DNA from: Mesostigma viride
Taxonomy: Eukaryota > Streptophyta > Mesostigmatophyceae > Mesostigmatales > Mesostigmataceae
NCBI GenBank assembly: GCA_009746045.1
Contig: RPFO01000022.1
Span: 3,768,178-3,832,177 of the forward strand
Direction of reading: 5' to 3'
Length of the DNA stretch: 64,000 bases
Each line of letters opens with the position of its first letter. The first letter of the stretch is position 1. The notes beneath the pieces are model-generated. The model worked only from the letters and a program-made list of their open reading frames with translations. It searched no databases and was not told the origin of the DNA. The position numbers were made by a program, and so were the translations under genes. Of this stretch, positions 43,961 to 55,286 are shown in pieces.

Positions 43961-46900
43961 CCAGTATTGTTTTATTATTTATTTCTTAATGCAGGTCTGC
44001 ACCCCCAACATTATTGTTATTGTTTTTAAGTTGATTAGGGGTACAAAAGAGACATGGCTGGTTGAGCCAGGTTGGTTACAGCTGGCTGTTCTGGCCAGGT
44101 GTTATATTGCACATTAAATAAGGTGTACACAGCTGGCTGGTTTGGCCAGTTACTGAAGCACACATTAAGTAAATGGATACAAAGCTTGTGTCCTCAAGCT
44201 GCAAATGGATACAAATCTGACCTAGCCAGCACTCACACCCCACAACGAATGTGTTGAATTTTATGGCGCCCAGCAGCTATCGCTGTGGTAAGGGGGTGTG
44301 GTGGTTGTGTACTGTGCTATGGCCAGTCATTTATTCAAACACTGACTCTGATATCATAGGGGTTCATGTTCTGAAAGAGGAGCTGGTACTGTTGGCCAGC
44401 AGCATCCCGCAGCTTCGTGAGAGCGTCTGCTGGGTTGTCCTCATCATCCACATGAGTCCAGCTGGAAAAATAGGTGGCCTCCTGTTTGAGGATCACCCAA
44501 TCCAAGTCAGTGTGGACAGCAGCAGAAACAGATTTCTTGGTTAGAAAACTGATCACAGATTGGCTGTCAGTATAGAGATGTGAGATGACATTGCATGTGC
44601 TGCCTGCCTGGGTTTGTAGCCAGGTGAGCATGTGCTGCAGGGAACGAGCATGCAATGCAGCAGACACCACAGCACGACATTCAGCTGAGTTGCTGCTGCC
44701 AGGTTTTCTGCGGTGTAGCCTGCTGTACCAGGAAGTGAGGGACATGTAATCTGACCTGTTGGTGAGAAAAAACAGCCCTGATTCCCGTGCCCCCATCTGA
44801 TTGATTGTTCTGCTCTCCATGGAGCTGTCCATGACACATTGGATGTGGATGTCTTCCATCAGATTCAGGCCATGGAGGATGAGGGGGGGACAGTCATTGA
44901 CCAACTTCCTGATGTGACTGCATTTGATCTTGACTAGAACATCATGGGTGACCCTGCTGATGACAGCTAAGGGAGCCCCACAGATGGCTGACCACCACCC
45001 CAGTTTGCCCTGAACAGTGGCACACATGTGTAAGGGGAGGTAGTTGTCCTGCAGCAGATCTAGACAATCTTGGATATATTCTGCAGGAGGGGAGAGAGAG
45101 CAGACCCACTGATCTGGCTGCCTATGCAGCTGCAACATGATGCCACAGAACTGGATGGGGGTTGTGCTCAATTCCACCTGTTTGCCAATCTCATATGATT
45201 CCTGGACCTGCTGAATAAAGGTTTCCACCTCAGCTCTAGGCCCACAAATGAGTTGGTCATCTCCATGCCACACAAAGAACAGCAGTCCAGAGGGGGTGGG
45301 TACAACAAAAAAGCATGGGTCCAGGTCATCATACGTGGCCTTGAGCTTTTTGAATACTTCCTCTGCTGAGTCTCTGAAAATTTTTGGGGCACTGACAAGC
45401 CCTTCCACCCCAATGTTGATGATAAGGTGGGGCTCATCAATATAAGGTTTCCACACAGCTGGGGTGTCTACCACGTACACCTTCCCTTTCCACACAGATT
45501 CAGCCTTTTCTGGGTCCCCCCTGAGGAAGGCCCTTTTAATATCAGTGGCTTTGCAGACATAGTCTTGGCCTGCATTGAGGTTGTGGAGGAATAGGGAGAG
45601 CATGATCCTGAGTGAGGTTTGTTGCAGCCCAGGTGTGTATGTTTCCCCTTTTGGCAGTGTGGATGTCCCCTTTAATTCTGTGACACATGGTCTGGCATGG
45701 AAGATTGGGGAGCCCACTTTTTGTGGTTTTTGTTTGAGAACAAATTTTAATCTGAGCTTTTTGGCTCCCTCTGGCACGTCCCATGAAGGGGTGACAGGCG
45801 GTTTGTATTGAGGGTTTTTGGGGTTGGGCAGGACCCATTCCTGCCTGGCTTGGTGGACAATGGCCATCAGCCACTTGGTAAACCCTTTTTGTGTTTTGCA
45901 TTCTTGTATGACGTGGGAGATTTGGTGGGGTGAGTGCATGGCTATGTCCCACTTACCCAGCCCAAAGGCTGAGGGATGGAGGAACTGGCTGTGCACTAAC
46001 TTGTCCAGATCAGGGATCTCCCCTGGTGCATACTGAGTGTTGACTGCCTTGATGACAGCATCCATACCAGGGACAATACTGGAGAGAGGGATTTTAAAGT
46101 GGTCCAGAGGAACTGCACCCACCCCTGTGACACTGAGCTCATTAGCTGAGATAAGCACCCCAGGATAGGATACAAAAGGTTCCCCCAACAAGGTGTTACC
46201 AGAGTACCCCTCCACCACCTGGAAGGGTGTCTGAATACCAAGTATAGGGAGCATCACTTGTCCCACTACATCCAGTGAGCTTTGGCCTGAGAAATCCTGC
46301 ACCCGTGCCCAAAATGAAGGTGCAATCTCAAGACCAGGGATGGCTTGTGCACTGATCACACTGACCTGTGCCTGAGTGTCTATTGCCAGGGTCCAGGGGT
46401 CCTGACTAGTGCACACAGCTGAGACTTTTGCCAACCCTGCGGCCACAGCAGCTTGTTGCTTATGTGACCTGTGTAATGCTTGCAAGGCGACTGCCAATCT
46501 TGACCTCAGAGCGGGAGGGTTGGCAGACAATTTGGTGCCTTGGGGCTGAGCTAATGCTTCCAACCCAGCTACCTCGTGCCTGGTTAAGCAATCCCCAGGT
46601 TGTGAAGTGGGCCTGGCTTCACTGAGGGTGGAAGGGTTCACAGAGGGTGCTGTGGTGCTGTCAACAGCAGTAATTGGTGGCTCAGAGCTACTGCTGGGCA
46701 TGCTGGAGTTGCCAGATAGAAGTAGTGAGTCCATGCTTAAAGACTCTTCCCCAGGCACGTCTGCCATGGGAGAATAATACTTCTTAATTCTATGACAGCT
46801 CACCCTGTGACGCTTCCCATTGATATTGTGCTTGACCTCCACGGTCTTGCTGTTTTTGGTAAATCCACGGATGGTAACTGGACCTAGCCAAGTTCCAACC

Positions 46901-49900
46901 TTACCAAAGCTGTTTTCCTTGTAATAGAGAACTTGATCACCTTTTTGGAATACTGGCCTGGAATGGGTTTTATCTTTTTCTGCCAGTTTTGCTGAGGTTT
47001 GTGCACGTGCAGTGTTGTACAGTGCTATCACCTCTGGGGGATATACACCTGCCTGCAGGCCTGCTGGGATTACTTCACCCCACGTGGCATGCAAGACAGG
47101 TCTCATGTTTAGGGTTGTGCACATTTCATGACACCAGAGTGCCCTGTCACAATAGACCCCTGAAGTAGCATCCTTGGAAGGATTTTTGGCTAGTAGGGTT
47201 TTGACAGATCTGATGGTTCTTTCAATGACCCCCTGACCCTCATGATCTTCCAGCCCAGCAATCTCTATTGCTTCACACCCTTCCAGGTCAGTCAGACAAG
47301 AAAATTGTTGATCAAGCAAAATTCTGTCAACTGGGTAGAATCTGGGTAAAGCAATCATGAGTGCAACACGTAGCTGCCCTGCAGACATGCCAGGTAGGGG
47401 TTCCATTACTGTGAACCTGGACCATGAGTCTTTTAGGATCAGGTAGGGTTGGACATCTTTGTTGATGTGCATCACATCCCCCACTATCATGCCCCTATTG
47501 GTGGAAGGAGTTGCAGTATGCCATTTTTGAGGTTTGGGGCTATTGAACTGACATTCTTGACAGTGTTGTCTAGCCAGTTTTACTGCATTCCTGAGTTGTT
47601 TTCCCATGCTACTACCCCCCAGCCGTCTGGCCAGTTCCTCAGCCACTGTTTCATGACCCATGGCTAGGTGCAGCTGATGAGCAAGCTCCTTGATATCTAT
47701 GGAGTTGTCAACAGTAGGGGTTAGTGCTTTTATGTAAGGTTCCAGAACAGGGTGTTGGGAGGACAGTAAGGTTGCTGCCTCAAAATCAATTATGCCCTGG
47801 TTGCCATCCCCAATGGTAATGAGATCATCATCCTCAGAGTACATAAGGTGAGTGAACTCACATTGATTTGGGTAGCGAGGCCTGTTGCAACGGCTGCCTG
47901 GAGGCCCCAGGGGATGACGTGCGTGCCAGCAGCCCGGGCAGAGATCCACCCCGTTGGCCAGGGAGTCGTTGTTGGGGCAGTTGTGCCGTGCGTGCCCTCG
48001 TTGGAAGCACCTCAGGCACCTTATGGACCCCCAGGGTTGCCAGGTTGGTTGTTGTTGTTGTTGTTGTTTTGGCCCTGCTGGGACCTGTTGTTGTTGTTTT
48101 GGCCCTGTTGGGACCTGTTGTTGTTGCCCTGCTGGGACCTGTTGTTGTTATTGTTGTTGTTGTTGTTGTTGGGGTTGCCATGCAGGGGCACACGGTGCCA
48201 CGTGTTGCCACGCCCCTGAGAGCCACTGCCCCCTTGGTGGGAGGACTTGTGGGTCTTGGGTGCCCCCCCTGGCTGGCCTGCCCCTTGCGTTTGTGGCCTT
48301 GGACACCCTGGACCTTGGGGTCCTGGGCCTGGTTGTTGCCAGTACCCAGGGGGTCCACTGCCTCCTCGATATAGAGCATGGCAGCTCTGAAGTTGTCCCA
48401 GAGGGACTTGAGGCCTGTAAGCAGGGTAGCCAGGACAGAAGGTTGCAAATTAGCTTTTGTTAGCCAGGTGTGGATGAGATACCTTGGTTGGAGCTTGAGA
48501 AGCTCAAGGTCTTTCTCAATCATTACCCTGTATGTTTTTGCATCCCCAGAGAGGTTATTCTTGTTCACCTTATATGCAGCAAGCCAGTTGAAACGTTCTA
48601 CTGCTTCCATGTGGTTATTGGTAAGCACTAGCTGTTTCAGATCAGTGATAAAGGTAGGCCACTGTTCAATGGCTGCTTCAGGTGTCAGGGTACGTTCCTG
48701 ATAGGTTTGAATCAATGCTCTGATTGCAGGAGATGATTGATGGAATGTGGAGGAGGCCCTGAGAGCCTTAAACTGATGTCTAAGGTTAAGACCTTCCATC
48801 CCATACTCCAAAGCAAAAACAAATTGCTTAGCTTGTTCAACAGTGTGACCCTCAGGCAAGCCAGCAATATTGATTTTGGATTCCTTTTTATGAGGGTTAA
48901 ACACACCTGTGAGAGGGGGGTTGGCCCTCAAGAAGCGTCGGTTGCTTGTTGCAGGCGGGTGGGGTCCAGGTTGATGGTCCCCCGCTCATACCGCGACATC
49001 AGGGCGCGCAGGCCCTCGACAGTTTGCAGCTGGTTAGCTGTTAACTGCTGATCTTGCAACGAGGCCAGCTGGGCCTGGAGAATGGCGAGCTGTTCCAGGA
49101 CATCCCCGCTCCTTGGGGGGGCCTCAGCAGGCCTGTTGGGTGCCTGTGGCACCTCTGCACCTCCCCCCAGGGCCTCCTGGGGTCCTGGCCACCCCCCCTG
49201 GTTTGGGAGGGGGCCCCAACCCACAGGGCGAACCTGGGGTGGTGGGGGAGGGGGAGGGGGGTCATGGTGGCCCTGGGGGAGCCCGGGGGTGTCCGGGTAA
49301 CCCCACTGGGTCCAGCCCCATCGGTGGAGGGGCGGGCAGGGGTGTCTGCCTCTGCTCTCCTCCTGGCCTCCTCCCGCATGAGACGCTTCATCTCCTTGCG
49401 TACCTCATGCTCCCGGAGGGCTGCCTGAAAGGCAGCCTCATCCTCGGGTATGTCAGGGAGTGGTCTCCCATGATCATAGCAGGCCGGACTGGACAGTCCG
49501 CCTCTTTGCCCTTCCTCGCACCCAGGGCCAGCAGTCCCTCCTTGTACTGCAGGGGTTGGGGGGAGAGGGTTTCTTGCTGGTGGTTTCCAGCGGGGGGGCT
49601 TCTTCAGCTACCACCCCATGTTTGGCCAAGATGGCCTCCGTGACCCTGGCTTGGGTGATGGAGGACATGGTTTTAAAGTGTGCTGACCGAGCAAGCTCGG
49701 CCAGGTCTTGACTGTCCGCATAGTCCATGGGATAGTCAGCATTTTTTAAGAGGTCACGTAACCGCTGGGTGGCCTCGCGGTACGCGTCCGCCATCGCCTG
49801 GTGGGTAGCCAGGCGACGGGCGGCTTCCTCTTCATATTCTTGCCGCTTAGCGGCGAGCCGAAAAGCCGCCTCTCGGCGGACCTCTCGGTCCCGCTGCCGC

Positions 49901-50638
49901 TCGTCGGCGTTCTTCATTTGCCACCAGCGCGGCCTGCTCGACCGCCAGGAGCGCTGGGGTAAGATTGATCTCAGTCTCCCCATCGGGGAGACTGGCAGTG
50001 TCGGATACCTCATCGTCGGACATTGGTTGTCCGGCGATGGGTTCCACAGGTTTTCGCACCACCCGTGCGAGTTTAATACTCTCCATGTCCTTCTTCTTGC
50101 GAAGAAGGGACGCAGAGGGTCGCCCAAACGTTAGCTCAATGTGGTTATGTCCCTGGGCGAAAGGGACATTAAGGTTTGATGTGGCGGGACGAAAGGTAAT
50201 CGTCCCGTCCGGTGCCACCGAGGCCGTCTGACGGGGCATACGCTCCCGAAGAGATGGCAACGTGGGGCCGGACTGTGGAGCCTCAGTGGGGTTTACCACC
50301 GAGGTCTCCGCAGCCATGGCCGCGCCAGCCGTGGTTGCGGCTGGGGCGGCCGCCGGAGTCGAGGGTAAGCCGGTCTCCCCGGGGGGAGCCGTCTCGGCCT
50401 CCGGCCTCGCAGGGGAGGGGGGTAGGTCGGTCGGCTTTGCAGCCGCCGTCCCCTCGTCCTGGCAACCATTGTGAGTCTTTTTGTTCTTTTTCTTTTTCTT
50501 GGAAATGGCCGCATCGCCAGCCGGCTTCTTGTTGTTGTCTCTGGGCATCCGCCGATCCTGCCCATCATCATCCTCGTTGTAGGTAAGCTTCTTAGCGACA
50601 TTCTTGTTCGTGATAGCCATGGTAGCAAATAAAATTCA

Positions 50639-51112
50639 AGTTAGAATGCGGTGGGATATATTGCTTGAGAACACTGAAGCTGAGCAATGAATTGCTTGGT
50701 TCATTAGAAAATAGGTTTACCCTTTATCAACGTTCCTCTCACCGGCTGCGCCGCCAGTGACCGTTGGGTGCAGACCGTTGGCCCGAGGCCACACGATGAC
50801 AGGTAGCCGTCTAGTCACTGCATCGTGCGATCACAAATCAATGCACGCTGCAGTACGGTCCCTATCTAGGATACTCTAGTACCGTCCAATGACAGGACAC
50901 TACGTATACTGGGTACTGACATCTGTCACGTACCTCAGTACCCAAAGTACCTATCTAGGGAAACGTATGCGACTCGACTAGCATTCCTATCTGCATAGCC
51001 CACGTGGTATTTATATTCACATACCAACGTAGGTTTACAAGGCTTATTCATACGTTGTATTCACAATGCCTTTGAGACGTACTTAGTCTACAGCAAAGCA
51101 TGGAGACTAACT
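50639..51112 (-). repeat. 5' LTR of the copia-like element
   Basis: 474 bp with the same AGTTAG...CTAACT borders. Only 18 bases separate its inner edge from the first gag ATG at 50620, so the primer-binding site must lie within TGAATTTTATTTGC or overlap the LTR end. Confidence 0.85.
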
Positions 51113-51251
51113 ACCATGCCTTGGCTCAAGCCAGGTGCTGTAGTCAGCTATGCAATACAATACATCATGTGACTGGTGGCAGCTGAATGTCCAGTTTGAA
51201 TTTCAGTATCTGCGCACTTTGGCAACAAGGAGCCCTCCATGCTGATAGGGG

Positions 51252-51365
51252 TTAATCAATTAATAAAACTCGTGCTCCCATGGGGGGGTCACGGAGCATT
51301 CACCCCGATGGATGGATGGATGGGGGGGTACACGCAATCCTACCGCCGGGTCTAAGCTATCTATA
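51252..51365 (-). mobile_element. LINE 3' end, hairpin type B
   Basis: In reverse complement it reads GGGTCTAAGCTATC-like sequence inverted, (CATC)n, GGTGAATGCTCCGTGACC, then a CCCATGGGAGCACGAG hairpin and an ATTAATTGATTAA tail. It matches the terminal part of 15600-15975. Confidence 0.6.
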
Positions 51366-51388
51366 AAACAGGACCCAAACACAAACCC

Positions 51389-53330
51389 GAGCCACGAGCC
51401 ACGAGGTAGCCATGGCTGACGGCGGAGCTCATAACTTTCACGTTTGAGCACCGAATTTAGTCGTGAATATCACAATCGCTTCGTCTTTCTAAGACGCACA
51501 TGCTGATATAATTTTCCGCAGCTATTACGCAATATACGATGAGCAAACGCTTATATCGACGCAACGCAGCCTGACGGCTGCGCTCGGCAATGAAAATACG
51601 TCTGCAGCTCCGGCTGCAGCTTCGCCCTCAGGTCCGGCAGGCAGTGATGACCCTAGTCGCGCACTGGTGGTCGTCCAGCACCCTCCCGGGCTTCCTGCCT
51701 CGCCCTCAGCCTCGCCTGAGCCAAAACGCAGCCGCCCAACCGAACCGAGCTGGTCTGCGCGCGACTTTGACGTTGACAGGTTATTTTCCACTTTCGACGA
51801 CGCCAGACCCAGCTTTTTCGACATGCCACCCATCAAGATACTGGAGCTCGTGTTTTATGGGTCATACGCCTCCATTTTCGACCTGTGCCAGCGCCTCCGC
51901 ACTGGACCCATGCTGAGAACCTGGCCAGCTGGTCTCGCCCCCGTCTTCAGCTCGCCGCCCTCTTTTCCATCCTTCAGCGCTCTGTCACGGACCTCTGGAC
52001 CCCCTCCCCCCTGACCGAATCCACCTTCCTCCTCCACCTCCAAGAAACCATCTCACAGCACGTGACACCCCTAACTGCAGATGTGGCAGCTGTGGGTCGC
52101 ACGCTGGCTGCTGAGCTCCCCACCATCCCCACCGCCACCGCCACCCTCCTCGCCTCCACCCCCCCCCCCGCCTCCACCGACTCCATCACCGCCCAGCTCC
52201 GCGACATTGACCAGCGTCTTAAGGATAATGCCATCGCTATCGAGGTCCTGCAGAACACCGCGGGCCTCACCGCCCAGGCGGTGAAGGACATTGCCGCCAA
52301 GCCAGCCTCTGCTGGCCTGGCCGGCGATGCTCCTCCCATTAGGACCTGGGCGGACATGCTTAAGCAGCACACCACCTCCACCACCTCCGCCGTCGCAGCC
52401 CAGCTCCAACGGCAGACGCTTGACCTCCGCGAGGAGGCCGAGCTCGCCATGCAAGCGCAGCCTCAACGTCATTGTCTAGAACTTCAAGATGGAGGAAGGT
52501 GAGAATTCCGAGAAGCTTGCGCGTGCTTTTGAGGGAGAAATCCTTGGTCGCATGGGCCTTACTGGTGAGATCGAGCTGGTCGCCCACCGCCTTCCCCGCG
52601 CGCGGGGTAAGGCAGGGGCGCCCCCGCTCCTTCTCACCTTTAAGACCCCGGCGGACAAGATTTCTTTTCTCAGACGCCGCAAGCGGCTCAAGAAGACTCT
52701 CTTCACCCTTGATGACGACTTGACCCTGGCGCAGCAACAACGGCGACGGGAGCTATGGCCGACCTACCTCCAGCTCCGGCAGACCAAGGCGGGGCAGCCG
52801 GTGTACTGGAAGGGGGCGGCCATCTACGTCGGCCACAAGCCCTGGCAGGCGACCCCCGCGACCCCAGCGACTCCAGACGCCCCAGCTTAGGGGAATACAG
52901 CAGTAGTAGTGTAGAATAGATAGACCGTGGCCATGTACATGTACGCCTCCTAGAGGCACTATCCCAGCTAAGCCACGCGCTTTATTTAATCATGTACATG
53001 TGTGCCTATGATGAGCCACCCTCCAGATGATGCCTAGCTTTATTTAGTTATGTTGTGCCCATGCAGGGAGTAACTCTCTGCTGAGACGCCATGCCCTAGC
53101 TTTTTTGTATAGCTATGCTGATCTTCCCCCCCATGGCAGGCTCCCCCTTCGCTGGGCATAGCTTGAAGATCATGGGGATGCAAGTGCCCTGGTGCACCTA
53201 GAGCAAGGGTCCTTTACATTCCCACCCTTGCAGGAAGTAGCTTAGAATGTATGATATGCCATATGCCCCTTCTCTGGGCTATGTGCTACATATACTCCCA
53301 ACGGAGTTATGTTCCTAATTAATTAATGAT
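51389..53330 (+). mobile_element. ORF1-only retroposon, second near-full copy, frame broken
   Basis: The 5' UTR (GAGCCACGAGCCACGAGG, GGCTGACGGCGGAGCTCATA) matches the complete element at 38219-40175. Coding blocks run from about 51539 to 52890: FYGSYASIFDLCQRL, then DIDQRLKDNAIAIEVLQNTA, LDLREEAEL, LPRARGKAG, DDDLTLAQQQRRRELWPTYL and GHKPWQ. They fall in three frames, so about three frameshifts separate them from the intact ORF. The 3' UTR (CACCTAGAGCAAGGGTCC, ATATACTCCCAACGGAGTTA) ends in TAATTAATTAA. No clear target duplication was found. Confidence 0.8.
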
Positions 53331-53372
53331 GCTGATAGAGTGTGTCCCTATATGCGCCGAGGATGTCTTGTA

Positions 53373-53605
53373 TCAAGGAGACAACCAGCGCAGGCCAGAA
53401 ACCGGGAGAATCCGGACCGTTTCTAGTCGCTCTACACGTAAGCCAGCCATAATTTCAATGCACACGGCTACACATGTCCATCTCCATTCATATTCATCAT
53501 CCTGAACGACACGAAAACGCGGAAAAGATAACAGCAGGCTCGAGCTACCATGGTCCGGATACTCTCCCGATTTCTAGCCTGCGCTGGCCGGTTGTCTCCC
53601 GTTGA
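53373..53605. mobile_element. Internally deleted long-TIR MITE, 233 bp
   Basis: The left end TCAAGGAGACAACCAGCGCA follows TA at 53371-53372. The right end inverts the same sequence (GCGCTGGCCGGTTGTCTCCC) with one small insertion. The interior CATATTCATCATCCTGAAC also occurs in the right arm of 16484-16914, but most of that element's centre is missing. Confidence 0.75.
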
Positions 53606-53689
53606 TCGATACCGCATGGCGCCCGCAATCCCGTCAAACTACCTCCAGCTAGGCTAAATAAACATCCCTGGATCCATTCCATCTCCATC

Positions 53690-53765
53690 TCATTGAGGAT
53701 TCATGCTCATGTGACGCAACGTACACCGATCTACGTGTTCATTTTATACAAATTTGTTTATTAAT
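53690..53765 (+). mobile_element. LINE 3' tail fragment, diverged hairpin type C
   Basis: TGAGGATTCATGCTCATGTG, then ACGCAACG and CTACGTGTTCATTTTATAC resemble the 41700-41770 LINE end with a disrupted hairpin. From about 53770 to 55286 I see no gene; short ORFs lack motifs. Confidence 0.4.
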
Positions 53766-55286
53766 GACCCGGTTTCTCCAGATTCTAGCTAGGCGCTAAA
53801 TAAGGAAATTATTCAAATTCAATCTACTCTGCCTCTCAAACATGGGGCGGCCAGGCAAACGGTCCAGTAGCACTGGATTAGTTGACTTGCAAGCCTCGTG
53901 TTTTTTCAGCAGTTAGATTTAGTTTTAGACCAACCAGCCATGCATTCATGAATGCATGCATGAATATGTTCCCACTTCATCCATCATGGGAGGCTTGCGC
54001 TTCTATGGTCCTGATTCTCAAGAAATGGGGCCTGCGCTGGCTGTCTGGTGTCTCATTGATCCATGGGCATTTATTCGCCGTGGTGCAGTCATGAGACTTG
54101 TGTGCCACACACTGTGACTTGGCAAGTCACTGAGCTTTGGATTGATGGTTTTGGATGTCGTTGCGACAGAATGCTCAACCCTATACCCAACCACCTGCAC
54201 GAGGTTCAGCAGCAATGGATGCCCGCAGCTCCTCTCCGGAGCTCCTACAGTGAGCCCATTGCAAAACGCATGATTGCCTCCTGCACAACATGCGGGTGAG
54301 AGCAGCAGAAGACATGGACCAAGGTGGCAACCATCAGATAGCTGGGCAAGGCACCCTTAGCATGATACGTACTGCCAATCACACCGATCGTCACTGTTGA
54401 GGGTGTCTATACACACAAGCAGGAGTTATCTGGCACCACCCCGACATCATACACATGTATGCCAACCTATTACCTGAACATACAGTGCCCACATAGAGCC
54501 TATATATCATGACAGGAACGAAATTCCAACAGCAAGTCAAAATATTGGTCACACAATCGGATTTCTTCAAAAATAGTTTAGAAAAGTGGTGCAGAGAGAC
54601 CGCCGCAGGCGGCCAGTGGGACAGCCGCCGGTTTTATGTCCCGCCGGCCGCGCAGGTTCCAGCCAGGCGTCAGACAATTAAGTCATAAATTAAGTATGAG
54701 ACATTGTGGGCCGGCTGCCCTTGGTCAGGCCGCGCGCCACTAGTCCTTAGGCAGCTATTACGGAATGTACGACATTTCTGAAAAACCGGCGTTACATGCT
54801 AGTGACCTGACGGTCACCACTGACTTGTCAGTGACCATATTTTGTGACGAAAGCACTTTGCGTGGCAAGCCCTAGTGGGCTTTGAAAGTAGAAGTAGGAA
54901 TAGTTCAAAGCTTGTACATTTCGTGGGGAGTTTGTGACGCAAGTCTGACGATACACGGAAAGTGAATGACAGTTGTCAACGGCTGTCCTGCTTGGCCGAA
55001 GGGGAATATAGCCAAACGCAGTTTGTCGTCTAGGTAGTAGTTTCTTTCATAATTTGGCTGCGCCGGCCAACACCCAGCTCCGGCAGCAAAAAATGGCAGA
55101 ACAAGAGCCTCACACCTGTCTACTATGGTGCGGGGTGCGGGGCTAGCTCCGAATAAATTTACTGCGGCAGCTGCCAAATTACCCACGCTTTTCTGGAGCG
55201 GTTTACAGGCTGCCAAATTTCCTCGACCTTTGTTACGGTCCGGATGGTCGGGTTCTTTCCGGTTCGGTTTTTGTTGTTATGCGTTA

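Larger units (their letters stand above)
43487..51112 (-). mobile_element. Full-length Ty1/copia-like LTR retrotransposon fossil
   Basis: The 7626-bp element has two 474-bp LTRs and a 5-bp target duplication ACCAT (43482-43486 and 51113-51117). Minus-strand coding runs from about 50620 to 44335. The gag region has a basic Lys-rich N-terminus, a long helical part near 48931-48350, and a CCHC knuckle (CLRCFQRGHARHNC) near 48000. The pol region has an HH-CC zinc site and DDE integrase core, then a retropepsin-like segment, then copia reverse transcriptase and RNase H ending in DNPADALTK. The protease-like segment lies after integrase, which is unusual. The gag part is spread over several frames and about four breaks are likely, while the pol frame of 1204 codons is open. 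LTRs are very similar, so the insertion is fairly young. Confidence 0.85.

Noticed and set aside
49847-50620. Lys-rich 257-residue ORF as a host nuclear protein
   Set aside because: It starts 18 bases inside the LTR of the copia-like element and continues its gag region.
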